NCBI GenBank assembly: GCA_015179045.1 | Contig: WHUZ01000010.1 | Location: 1,054,001 to 1,118,000, forward strand | Direction: 5' to 3' | Source: Kalaharituber pfeilii | Taxonomy: Eukaryota > Ascomycota > Pezizomycetes > Pezizales > Pezizaceae | Length of the DNA stretch: 64,000 bases | Shown here: piece by piece, positions 1 to 10,665 of the stretch | Layout of the letters: every line of letters begins with the position of its first letter | Numbering within the stretch: position 1 is the first letter of the stretch | The notes under the pieces: generated by a model | Seen by the model: only the letters and a program-made list of their open reading frames with translations | Told to the model about the DNA's origin: nothing | Databases searched by the model: none | Position numbers and translations under genes: made by a program

Positions 1-2714
1 TAGAGGCGGCGATATCGCTGGGAGTTCTCAGCGAATATAATCTTACCGAGGAATTCATGAATCAGCTAGGAAATACTCCGGAAGACAGAGTACTGGAGAT
101 TCTTGAAGCGGCTACGGACAAAACCATTGACCCTAAACAAAGAAGGATCTATAAACCCATGTCAATTTTCGAATACCCTAAGAAAAAGAAATCACATACC
201 CTTGCTGGCAAAATTGAAAGCTACTGCGTCGTTGTAAGGACAGCAACAATCACGCCAACTACAATTCAGTTCAACACGCCAACGGTTGAATACTCGAATC
301 GTGTTCTTCGCCACTACGCAGAACATGCAGACAGGTTCCTTAGAATTCGATTTAACGACGAATCAGGAAGCAAGGTACGATATCAGAAGAATTCGTGCAA
401 GGATGATGTTTTTACCAGAGTTCACAATACCCTACGGAATGGTATCACCATTGGAGATCGACATTTTGAGTTTCTAGCATTCGGAAGCTCTCAATTTCGA
501 GAGCACGGTGCTTATATGTTTGCGTCGGATGAATGGATCAGTGCTGCTGACATACGAGTATGGATGGGTACATTTACGGATATTCGAGTAGTTGGGAAAT
601 ATTGTGCGCGGCTTGGTCAATGTTTCTGTAAGTTTAACAATGCTCTCATCTGACAAGTGTGTGTTTACTCATCAATTGTAGCCGCTACAAGAGCGATTCC
701 TGGTGTCAAAGTTCGTATTATGAAGGGAGAAGATATTGAGCGTAATGGAAGGAACTTTAGCGATGGAGTTGGCATGATGTCTGAATTTGTTGCCAGGATG
801 ATTGCAGATGATCTCAAACTGCCTGGCAAAGAACCCCCTTCGGCCTTCCAATTTCGCCTCGGTGGCTGCAAAGGCGTACTAGCAGTCTCCCCGAAACTGT
901 CGGGCTCGGATATTATCATTCGGCCAAGTCAGAAAAAGTTTGAAGCGAAGCATAATGGATTAGAAGTGATTCGTCCCGCAGCTTTCGCATCCGCATCTCT
1001 CAATCGGCAGCTTATACTGGTTCTCACTGCGCTTGAAGTTCCAGAAGAAATCTTCCAGGATATGTTGACCAAAGAACTGGAAACTCTCAGGGCTGCTATG
1101 TTTGACCAGAAGGAGGCTCTTCGTAAATTGACAAAGAATGTTGATGAACACCAAACAAGTCTGCTTATGGCCAGTATGATTCGTGATGGGTTTATGGAAG
1201 CGAAAGAGCCATTTTTTGAATGTCTACTACATCTGTGGAGGGCCTACACATGCAAACAGCTAAAAGAAAAGACAAAGATTACTGTGGAGGAAGGCGCATT
1301 CCTGCTTGGGGTTGTCGATGAAACAGGAATTCTCAAAGGCCATTTTGAAGTTGATCATGAACAGACTGACGAGGAAAAGCTCAAGGATCTTCCCGAAGTC
1401 TTCTGTCAAGTTTCCGATTGCAGAAACCCTGGACAATATACCGTTATAACTGGAATTTGCATTATTGCACGCAATCCGTCACTTCATCCTGGTGATATTC
1501 GTGTCGTGCGTGCAGTTGATGTTCCAGAGTTGCGTCATCTCAGAGACGTTCTTGTGTTGCCACAAACGGGAGATAGAGATTTAGCCAGCATGTGTTCTGG
1601 TGGGGATCTTGACGGAGACGACTACCTAATTTCATGGGATCAAAGACTCATCCCTCCTGTCATCAATTACGAGCCTATGGACTATTCCGCGCCTAAGCCA
1701 GAGGAATTAGATCGCCCTGTGGATGTCTCTGATATGATCTCTTTCTTTGTCAACTACATGAAAACAGATCGTTTGGGTCATATTGCCAATACCCACACCG
1801 TTTGGGCCGTCAAGTTAGAAGGCGGAGTAACACATCCCCGATGTAAGTTTATATACTTCTCGCTTATACTGTTCGAGGTCCTAACGTATGAATCCGAAGG
1901 CATTCAATTAGCAGAGCTGCATTCGACAGCCGTAGATTACCCCAAGACTGGTCTTGAAGCAATTATGCCACGAAGCTTGAGGCCAAGGGAATACCCTCAT
2001 TTTATGGAAAAGAAAAACGGAGAAAAAACATACCACTCCAACAATATCCTAGGAAAGCTGTACGACCAGGTTGAGAGGGTTGACTTTCGCCCCGCCTGTA
2101 GCGCTAACTTCGATCAGCGAATTCTCGGGAAATATCCAGTAAGTGAGCGCTTGTTACGTGTGGCGAAGGGTTTGAAGCATGAGTATGATACGGCGATGCG
2201 ACGAATTCTCGCTCAATACGACATACAAACAGAGTTTGAAATTTTTACATCTTTCGTGCTTGCCTATAAAGGTCCAAGATCGGAATATAAATTCCATGAG
2301 GAAATCGACAGATTAGGAAAAGTAACTCGCGATCGATTCCGCAAGCACATCTCTGAATTGGTTGGTGGAGCAAGAAAAGCGGCGCTGCGGAGCTTTGTTG
2401 TAGCAATGTATAGGGTTACTTATGACGAGGTTAAATCTGCCTTGGAAGCCAAGAATGAAGGTGGAACTCCCGTGCGAATGCCATTCATTTCATTTCCATG
2501 GATATTTGCCGAAGAACTCGGCAAATTAGCCAAAGGGGAATGCGGGAGGGTTGAGTTTGATCCCCCACTCTTTGGCGTGGACGAACCTCAGAAGTCCGCG
2601 CCATCTACTTCTGATAGGCATGGAGAGAGTGGTGACGATTCCTCTGGCGTGGATTCCTCTGGCGTGGATACCTCTCCGGAGGAGGAAGGCGTCATTTCTG
2701 GCACAGAGAACTGA
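1..2714 (+). CDS. RNA-dependent RNA polymerase, 5'-partial
   Basis: This is the catalytic, C-terminal part of a cellular RdRP (QDE-1/SAD-1/RDR family), which turns single-stranded or aberrant RNA into dsRNA for Dicer in fungal RNA silencing. The frame is open to the left edge, so the true start is outside the window; Met at 57 is internal. I infer exons 3-627, 682-1842 and 1900-2714 (866 residues here). Intron 628-681 restores ARLGQCF-SATRAIP. Intron 1843-1899 has donor GTAAGT and branch CTAAC at 1881, and restores CIQLAELHSTAVDYPKTG, a family signature. The metal-binding DxDGD motif (GGDLDGDDY) is intact at 1605-1619. The second intron is 57 nt with no stop, so an unspliced frame reads through it. 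The C-terminus is an acidic Ser-rich tail with SSGVD repeats. The paralogue class cannot be decided from this part. Confidence 0.94.
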
Positions 2715-3470
2715 ACTTGGGAGGCTCCCATTGTAATCATTCTGGTCTCGCTTTGTTGAGTATTTGGTTAGCTTTGGATCTTTTGACAGCAACATTGAGT
2801 TTAGGGAAATAGTTCCTGTTTTCTTGTTATTTTACTCTCGCTTCTTTCTTTTACATTCGTTTATTTTAAAAATTGTGCTTTTGTTTTTACTGCTCTATTG
2901 TCGCCCTATCCTGCCTGTTTCCTTCTTTTCACGATCCCTTTGCGAAGTTCTAGTTTGGAGGAAGCTGGGTATGGCTGCCCAGAGCTACTTATGACATCCC
3001 CATCGCTGTCCGTAACTTGAATTACTACTACCAACTCTCGATTCAATTTTACATGTTTTTTCATTTTTCTCTTTTACTTTTTCCCTTCTTGCCTCTGTCG
3101 TAGCAAGCAATATAAATCGTAAAACCCCAGTCTTAACATCGTTTGTAGAGCCTCATGGACGAAATAGACTTGGTGCGACTGTGGCGTCGGTGGGTAGCAA
3201 AGTTTATCTTGGGCAGGCGATGCGATCCGCAATGGGGATCCGAAGCACCAACTGAGTCGATTCGTCATAGCAGGCAGGCCACCCATTCAATACCCTTTAC
3301 TTCCCCCTTCACCTCCTTTATTCGCGTTACAAACTCACATATCACATTCTCGGTATCAGTAACTGCGTAAGCTTTTAAATTCTCTTGCAACAGTAACTGT
3401 TACATCACGCTCAGGATCCCACTTGGCTATTAATTACAACGACGAGGGAGCTACTGTCACTCCACAGAGA
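2715..3470. other. intergenic, RdRP 3' flank and ATG29 upstream region
   Basis: T-rich 3' flank up to about 3090, then mixed sequence. Short open frames here show no recognisable domain. No gene, tRNA or transposon end was seen. Confidence 0.6.
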
Positions 3471-5336
3471 ATGTCTCGTCAGAACTCAAGACCGCTCCCT
3501 GCTGCGTCACCCATGCCGCCGCATGCTCAACAAACTCATCTTCTGGCTGAACATGGAAGAACTACGAGCAGGCGACATCTCGCATTGGGGCAACAGCAGC
3601 AGCAGACTCATCCACCAATCGACTACGGGCAGTCTACCAGAGAAAGGGAAGGGGCAGGGGAGAAAGAAATGAAATACGTTGTCTATTTGAGATTACCATT
3701 CCCGCGGGGAGCTTTTGTCGACCCGCCGCAGGTACATGATGCTCTGGACTTTGTAATGAGTCGCGCGACGGTAGAGTTTAGAGCTAACTCGGAATTTGAA
3801 TCGTCTTGAAGGTTGACTGGAATGCAAACAAGGAGCGAGTGTTATGGAGGATACTGTCAAGAACGACCAGAAATCAAGGAATAGACTGTAAGTAAAGCTA
3901 TCATCAGACTGTATCCGTGACGGATTTTCCTTCAGGCGAATCACTTTGAAGAGACTCAAGTTGACCATCTTACTTTTTTAGGGAATCAGCTGTGGGCTTT
4001 CCTCTTAGAGCGCTTTTTGCGTTTCCATTCGTCTGACCTATTGCCAGTGCTCAGCAGTTTCAAGTATCTCGTGCATTTCTGCTACAACAAGCTGCATGGC
4101 TCTACGAACGTGAACTTTCTCAAGTGAGGGCGCAAATGCGAAAAGGAATGGGTGGTGCTGCTACAATCGCCCTTTCACCGAATAACCAAAATGTCAGCAC
4201 AGGCGCGGGATCTCCAAGGCCGCTTAGTCCAGCATCCGCGGGCATACCAGGAGGTGCGAGAATGGTACGGACAGGCAGTGGCGGAAGCTATGGTAAGCTG
4301 TCATTTGGGAGAATCCATATATAGACAGCTCTCTGACTCCGCGGACTCCGCGGCATGATTTTAGATCCAAAGGCGTACTCTTCTGTATCGATCCGTACTC
4401 CAGGACCGCCATTTGCGAGACCAGCAGCTGCAGGAACCCCAACAGCTGCTACTAGGCGTATCACACCAATGACCCCTTCGTTACTTCAATGCTAATTCCA
4501 GTGACTACAGCCATGGCACTGCCAATGTCCCGGACACCATCGACTGCAACTGCTAGACCTAGTTCACAAGCGTCTGTGCAGCCAGCGGCAAGATTTGCCA
4601 ATCCTATATCACAGAATGATCTTACGAACATTGTGAAGGAATCTCCGCCGAGAAAGCCTTGCTCCTCTGACTCACCCCCAACCTATTCTGATTCGGGAGA
4701 CGGTGATGATGATGACTCTGATGATGATGACTCTGACGATAGCACTATTGATTCCAAGGGGAAAGGCGGTATATTCAATGAAGATGATGAGATATATCTG
4801 CCATTCTCGAGGACCACGGCCGACTCGTCTTCCATGGATGAAGATGAATTGGGGACGGCAACTCTGACGAATGTTCGTAGAAGAGGCGAGAAAATCTCCC
4901 CAAGGAGCAAAGAAAAAATTGCAGGAAAGGATGTGTTTCGTCAGGAAAGCGAGAAGACAGGGATAAATCCACGAAAGCACCCCTCGGAGGCTGGCTCCAC
5001 GTCGACAGCAAAGCAAGGTGGTGTTGCAACAGCAACAGCTCCTCGCGACTCTACTTCACAAAAGAACAGATTGACAGGGAGCGGCGGGCCTGGGGCTGAG
5101 AGTTCACCAAGCATGGGGAGCTCATTTAGTGATCTATCAGGTAATGTTATCACTTGTCATAATTCCCACGTTGAAGTTTTCTCGAAGCTAATTATATTTA
5201 TATCACATTTGTAGATGCTAGTATCTCACAATCTGCTATGGAAGATGCATATTTAAGCAATATGCACGCTGCAGGTATGGCTAGCAGGATGTCAGTTCTA
5301 GGTCAAGCTGTGAGGAGCAGGTACTTTTCAGGCTAA
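3471..5336 (+). CDS. ATG29: autophagy-related protein Atg29
   Basis: Atg29 is a subunit of the Atg17-Atg31-Atg29 scaffold that starts autophagosome formation at the phagophore assembly site. Inferred exons are 3471-3731, 3812-3887, 3982-3991, 4048-4292, 4365-4457, 4502-5140 and 5215-5336 (481 residues). The family core is clear: YLRLPFPRGAFVDPPQ-VDWNANKERVLWRIL, then GIDWNQLAQQFQVSRAFLLQ, then QAAWLYERELSQVRAQMR. The third exon is only 10 nt and supplies WNQL. The middle is disordered and Ser/Asp-rich (poly-Asp around 4703-4740), as in other filamentous fungi. The C-terminus, SSFSDLSDASISQSAMEDA followed by SNMHAAGMASRMS, is a conserved family tail. The start at 3471 is the first in-frame ATG; the ATG at 3669, just before the conserved block, is the alternative and would remove 66 residues. 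Confidence 0.93.
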
Positions 5337-6205
5337 GGGGGGATGTGCAAGTTCTGGCTAGGAAGTATGACAATGAAGCTTAGAGCTACAGCGCGTTGAG
5401 GCACCATATGGGCGACCTATTTGGAAATTGCATCTGGAGAAATAATGTGACATTCTGTAAGGAATTAGGAACTAACGGGCATGTGTTTCATCCATGCAAA
5501 GTTATCGATAGATGACCACCATGATTTTTAAAATAGCTTCGCCTATGGTGCTGGAAGTTAATAATCAACATGAAATTTGCTACACAACCAACGCAACGCA
5601 AAACCTATCAGCAACCACAACCTGATATGGACTAAGGTAGAAATATCAAAAATCTATACTATTTGAGATGCTCTATCATTCTATGATATTTTCATGGCAA
5701 AATCTTCATTCGTTGTGAAAATGAAAAGGTTCAAAGTTTTTTTACTTTCTTAGGAAATGTACCAAATGTTACATGCCAAGCCCCATACAAATGGATTAGT
5801 CATCAAAGGGTTCCTTGCTAGTGACTTATATATACATGATTTTTGAAGGCCTCTGTACCATATTGATGACCATCCTTATATGCCTGCATAATATGAAGAC
5901 ACTTATTATAATAACGCCAAATAGAGATGTCTGAAATAGAAAAAAGAGCTTTGGGTATAGTTTCTCGTAGACCTGCAATTGACTCTGGAAAAACCTTCTA
6001 TGAGTGGTGCGAGCGTGGGCAGTTGTAGACGTAAAGCGAGCGTGTAATGCGACCGTGTAAAGTGACCGTGGCTGAAGGGTGCGCGATTGCTCAAGCAGCA
6101 AAATGACACATATGGTGCTGCTTACTAATGCTAGCTGGGAATGTTACAACATGTTGATTTTTAACTTCCGGCACCATATTGCGTTTAAGTCGTTATTAGA
6201 GAGAT
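5337..6205. other. intergenic AT-rich stretch
   Basis: AT-rich 3' flank of ATG29. No coding frame with a recognisable domain, and no repeat structure beyond the transposon end that begins at 6208. Confidence 0.6.
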
Positions 6206-6207
6206 TA

Positions 6208-7747
6208 GAGGGATTTTGCAACCCTGCAGGAATTAATTCACGGACTTGTTGCGACAGCAACGGAGCTGAATTGGTTTAGCAGCGCTGACATGGGTCTGAA
6301 GTCCACCCACTGCTAGCGCGGACTACTAGTATCATAGTACTCTGTTAGCACGTATGGTTGGGGACATGTGTACTCGGATTAAATTTCACATCAACTTCAA
6401 CACTCAAATCACAACTAAAATAAATAGATAAAATTAGTTTCATGCTATACGATGATAAATTAGTGAATGAAAAATAATTCTATAGAGCGATATCTATTTA
6501 ATTAATTTTCTGTACTGGTGATTTGAAAGTCAAAGATGAGCAGTTTTATTTGCGAATCGGTCAAATTGTCCACCTTAGTAACTACTAAATATAGTATAGT
6601 ATAAACAGGCCTAACCAAAATGAGAAGACACTAACCTAAAGTAGAATACTATGTCAAGTACATATCCCCTATGCATATCCCTTTTACCACTTCGTTTTAT
6701 CTGGTACTTGTCTATGACCTCAGTAAGTTCACAATCTTCTTCTGAACTAGAGTCAAAATCTTCCCAATGAACTGCTGTTGGCACCTCCGGCTCTCCTGGT
6801 CTCCATACATCCTCTTCACTTTCATTATCCAAATGTGCTATTAGTTCCGCTTCCAGCTGTGCTTCAGTTAACCGAGCTCGTTTTGCCTGTCGAACTCTCT
6901 CCAGATGCAGTGCCCGCTTGCTTTTCCATCCCATTTTGTGAATCTGTATTAACATCAAGTGAGCCATAGACTAATTAATTAACGCAAACATTGGAACGTA
7001 TTTACCAATTCTAGTCCTTTAATTAATTCTTTGGTTCAAGCGACAGGATGGCTGAACAGGCCGATATGTGCGATCGATGCAACAGGTATCAAGTATGCAA
7101 GTATAGGGGACAACCAGCGGTGGACAGTGGATTGGTGCTGTAGGGCGGGGGGTGGCAGTGGAAGAAAATCGCATGAAAGAGCGGGGCAGAACAGTGCATG
7201 TAACTACTACATAACTACGGTAGTGCTTAGTCATCGAAGCAAATGTCCGCCCTCCTCCGCATACAGATGTCCCCAACCATATCATACGTAATTCAGAATC
7301 ACCACAACAAACAACCACATGAGGGCAAGTTTCTCGTGCGGGACCCTGTGAATATGTGCATCGAGCTCTCTTATGCAGCACTTGGAGAACAGATGCATCA
7401 TATATTGCATATTCAGTGTCAATTCTGCTAGTAGTATAAAAAAAGATAAACATATCAAAGTATCAAATCAGATCAAAGTGAATTGGAGATGTTTGGTGCA
7501 TTCAAAAATGTCTCTCCAACACTTGATATAGTCCCCATACATGCTGCTGTGATTATATCAAGTTCAGAGGGAATACTCTAGTATTAATCCAAGAAACATT
7601 AAACTGGCATTTGTGTGGGCATTCAAGTCGTACATTCATAGTGAAGTTAATAATTATGAAGTGACATTGCTGCATCACGTGGAGTTCTACTTTGGGGTTA
7701 CATCGTTTTACCCTTGTTGATGTACGTACAGGGTTGCAAAATCCCTC
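6208..7747. mobile_element. TIR DNA transposon, 1540 bp, TA target duplication
   Basis: The ends are a perfect 19-bp terminal inverted repeat, GAGGGATTTTGCAACCCTG at 6208-6226 and its reverse complement at 7729-7747. Both ends are flanked by TA (6206-6207 and 7748-7749), the target duplication typical of Tc1/mariner-like insertion. The interior is AT-rich and has one modest minus-strand ORF at 6611-6967 but no transposase, so the element is non-autonomous or internally deleted. Its TIR shares GGATTTTGCAA, in the same position, with the element at 47865-48649. Confidence 0.72.
6611..6967 (-). CDS. small acidic ORF inside the TIR element
   Basis: A 118-residue frame starting at an ATG (6967) inside the 1540-bp TIR element. 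The N-terminus is basic (KMGWKSKRALHLERVRQAKR), followed by RLTEAQLEAELIAHLDNES and an acidic stretch with SSSEEDCE. That order, a basic N-terminus followed by an acidic segment, resembles the leading part of some fungal transposon proteins, but I recognise no domain. Reading continues past the likely end of coding into non-repetitive residues, so the true C-terminus may be shorter or spliced. The position inside a transposon is the main support for reading it as a transposon ORF remnant. Confidence 0.35.
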   Translation of the reverse strand: MAHLMLIQIHKMGWKSKRALHLERVRQAKRARLTEAQLEAELIAHLDNESEEDVWRPGEPEVPTAVHWEDFDSSSEEDCELTEVIDKYQIKRSGKRDMHRGYVLDIVFYFRLVSSHFG

Positions 7748-7994
7748 TAATTATTGCGAATATCATACAGTACATAAAAGCTGGAGGTATTTCGGAAACA
7801 GCCGGAAGTGATATGACTCTAGAGGAGGCAAAAGAGGTTGCGAAATTGCAAGGGTAGACGGGGGTATTTGTCGAGGCAGAGATCTTGTGTACATGTACAC
7901 AAAACAATACAATCAACAATCAACATAACCTGGTGAAGCAAGTCAAGATGCGTGCAATCAAAGCTCAACTAATGCGGTCTATCCTCATGGTCAG

Positions 7995-9075
7995 GTGCGA
8001 GAATTACACAAATTGAGAGAGTGTAGAGTAAGAAAGAGGGGGGCTGCACCACAGGGCGGAAGAGTACGATTGGACGATCACGGAGGAAAGTTTATGGAAT
8101 GTATACTTCAGGGAAGAGATAGACCGCCTTGTCGAAGTACTTCAGCTACCACATCATATCAAGTCTGCAGAAAATGGGGCAGTAGAGCGACCTATCCAAC
8201 TCGATATGCAGATCTACGACTCAAATTTGGAGCCATACATCACGAATTTCTGGAGAAGTACAAGACTTTGTCTTGCATAAACGGGGACATCTTTTGGAAT
8301 TTTTGATGAGGAGAGGTTGACACCACAGAAGTTAAAAGAGTATACAGATGTAATATCATCTAAAATACCAGGTGGAGCATTGCGAAGTTGCTGGGGATTT
8401 GTTGATGGAACAGTACGCCCTCTTTGCAGACCAGTACAACATCAACGTACTGTATATATTGGCTGGAAGTGTGTTCATGCTGTGAAATATCATGCTACCG
8501 TTACACCTGATGGGCTAGTAGCACATCTATACAGACCTGTGGAAGGATGTCGACATGATAGAACAGTTTGGACAGATAGTCAGATTTTCCGTGATCTTCA
8601 AATGTACGCTTATGATCCTAATGGTCAACCTTTACAAGTGTATGGAGACCCTACTTATGGATGCAATCGATCTTTATGTGCACCATTTCTGGGTGCACGT
8701 CTGACCGAGCAAGAACAATTATTCAACAGACGCATGGCCAATGTCCGGATTGTGGTTGAATGGGGTTTCAGAGAAATTATCAATCTTTTCCCTTCATTGG
8801 TAGTCTCGCGAACCAGACCCTATTCTGCTTAGTAAGCTCGTATGGCGTTTGCGCACCCGCTTCATTGGATCTTAAATGACAAGAAACTACTACTACAACA
8901 ACCTATTGGAAAGCAATTTCAAGTAGCTGTATTGCCCCATAATGCACACGTTCGCCTTCACAATCCTCAAATTCCACAGTACTTTCAAAATCTAGATGGC
9001 GATATGGTTAGCATATCTGAAGAACTTGATGGAATATTTCGACCTCCTAGCCTTGAAGAATATTTCCATCCCTAG
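7995..9075 (+). pseudogene. PIF/Harbinger-like DDE transposase, degenerate
   Basis: A DDE_Tnp_4-type (PIF/Harbinger) transposase. The catalytic domain is open at 8317-8832 and keeps all three acidic residues: D in GFVDGTVRPLC (8404-8406), D in YGDPTYG (8647-8649) and E in RIVVEWGF (8758-8760), plus the family blocks HAVKYHATVTPDGLVAHLY and GCRHDRTVW. The N-terminal part is broken: helical coding (DWTITEESLWNVYFREEIDR, then LVEVLQLP) lies in a different frame from the DDE domain, and a stop occurs near 8274. Another stop at 8830-8832 separates the C-terminal tail (8842-9075, ending SLEEYFHP). It ends 1 bp from the convergent stop of the Myb-like partner. This is a relic of a once autonomous element; its outer inverted repeats were not found. 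Confidence 0.85.
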
Positions 9076-9076
9076 C

Positions 9077-9919
9077 TTATTTCTCCAATGCTCGCTCCAA
9101 TAAGGTACATAATATTTCTCTCATCTCCTTTCGTTCATCCTCCCATAGTTGACACAAATGCTGAATAGCTTGAGTAGTCTCCTTATTTTGATTTAACAAC
9201 TCATTGTGACGAGTGGCTTCTTCCTCTTCCATTTTCTGAATTTTTTGCTGATAAATCAATGTTTCCCGCTCAAATTCCTCTATCGAATCATCCATTGTCT
9301 TTCTTTTCTTACTTTTAACTTCTGTCTTACTCATTCCTTCCATAGCTTCCTTCCGCATCAACTTCCCCTCCTCATCCAACTTCTTCTGACGCTCTCTTGC
9401 CTGTGCACGAAGTTGTGGATCCTTAGACTGTATTTCTGCAAGACTATTTAGATTTTCCATATCGTATAAGAAAGTTGTTACTTCCTCATTTGTTCCAGTC
9501 TTCTGTAGAGACCGAAGATTTTGAGCCTATCTTGTATGTTAACAATAAGAAGTTGTATTTTTAATTGAAGAGAGAAATACCCGAAGCTCTGTTAATAACT
9601 TATTAAATCTTGATTTGGAAGATTTTCCCGTACGAATAGAACCAATTTTTTTCAACGCTCTGGCTACTTCCTCCCACTTCTCTATACTCTTTCCTTTCCC
9701 GGCGACAAGCACACCTGCAGCCATTATCTCTTTTGCTAATGCTCGATCTTCCCATGGCTTCCATTCGGCACCTCTCCGACGCCACTTCTGTTCATCTTCT
9801 TCCTCAACCTTATTTGACCTTTCTAAGGTGTCTTCTTCCTCATGTCCATCTTCCCTACGAGGCGGAGTCTCTGGCCAATCAATGGGTGAGCTGGCATCGG
9901 GTTGAGAATCTATATCCAT
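9077..9919 (-). CDS. Myb/SANT-like DNA-binding protein of the Harbinger-type element
   Basis: PIF/Harbinger elements usually carry, besides the transposase, a Myb/SANT-like protein that helps bring the transposase to the element ends; this gene fits that role. Inferred exons on the minus strand are 9919-9581 and 9526-9077, giving 262 residues. The intron 9527-9580 (54 nt) has donor GTATTT, a branch-like TTAAC and acceptor TAG, and joins LLTELR to AQNLRSLQKTGTNEEV. Exon 1 holds the trihelix-like block EWKPWEDRALAKEIMAAG, then KWEEVARALKKIGSIRTG and KSSKSRFNKLL. Exon 2 is a long charged coiled coil (about residues 130-255). No stop or frameshift is visible once the intron is removed, in contrast to the broken transposase next to it. 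The stop (9077-9079) lies 1 bp from the transposase stop, tail to tail. Confidence 0.8.
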
Positions 9920-10665
9920 TTTTTGCTAGAGAGGAAGTAGCCATGGGAACTTGTATCGGCTTGAATTTGGCACGTCCGTCACTGAGGAAAGTTCACAAGT
10001 ACTGAGTCTAATGTTGTAACAGCTGCAACTCACCAAGTTCTGCATCAAAAGATGAGGGCCAGCCTGGCCGAAAAAGAGGGGGGTAGAAAGGCCAGCCTGG
10101 CCCAACTTTCGACCTCTGGCCTTATTACACAAGGTACCTACCGGGGTCCCTGGTACCATGTTTACGATCCCTGTTTTGACTCCAGCTTCAATTCGCAATC
10201 TCTGATATTGGTGCCAACTGCCGGCCGGCTGACATTCTGTCAAGCTGCACCACACATGTCGTGGCATAATTCTGGGCCATTGGATCAGAACCGGAGGGGG
10301 TGAAGAGAAGAAAGGAATGAGAGATGGTGGGGGGGAGTTGAAATTCGATCTGATAGAATGCACGCAGAAAAGTGATATATCATCCCACTCTATGCCATGC
10401 CCACTCTGCGACGCCCTTTGCGCCCTTGCTTTCCTAACATACTTGACCTGCTTCTGCTGCTCTGCTCACATCGTCTCATGTCAGCGGCCCTAGTCGCCTC
10501 ACGCTAACACGCCTGCTGGGCGGGGCGGGGCGCGGGCGCGCCGGGTCTGGCGATGCGCACTCACGGGAGCCAGCTGGGCCGGTGAGGCTCCTCAGGAGAT
10601 GGGCCCGCGGGTGCCGCACCTCTCCCCTCTGTCCTCTCTCTCCTCCCCTCTCCGCCGTCCCCGTG
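9920..10665. other. intergenic with two GGCCAGCCTGGCC palindromes
   Basis: No gene. Contains GGCCAGCCTGGCC twice (10057-10069 and 10090-10102) and a GC-rich patch around 10505-10555 (GGGCGGGGCGGGGCGCGGG type). A right-hand inverted repeat for the Harbinger-like element was looked for here and not found. Confidence 0.55.

Noticed and set aside
4672..5153. Several minus-strand ORFs opposite ATG29 exon 6
   Set aside because: Shadows of the Asp/Ser-rich coding strand, with no independent support.
7765..7857. In-frame stretch reading IIQYIKAGGISETAGSDMTL and more
   Set aside because: Looks coding, but is short, ends at TAG and has no identifiable partner exon.
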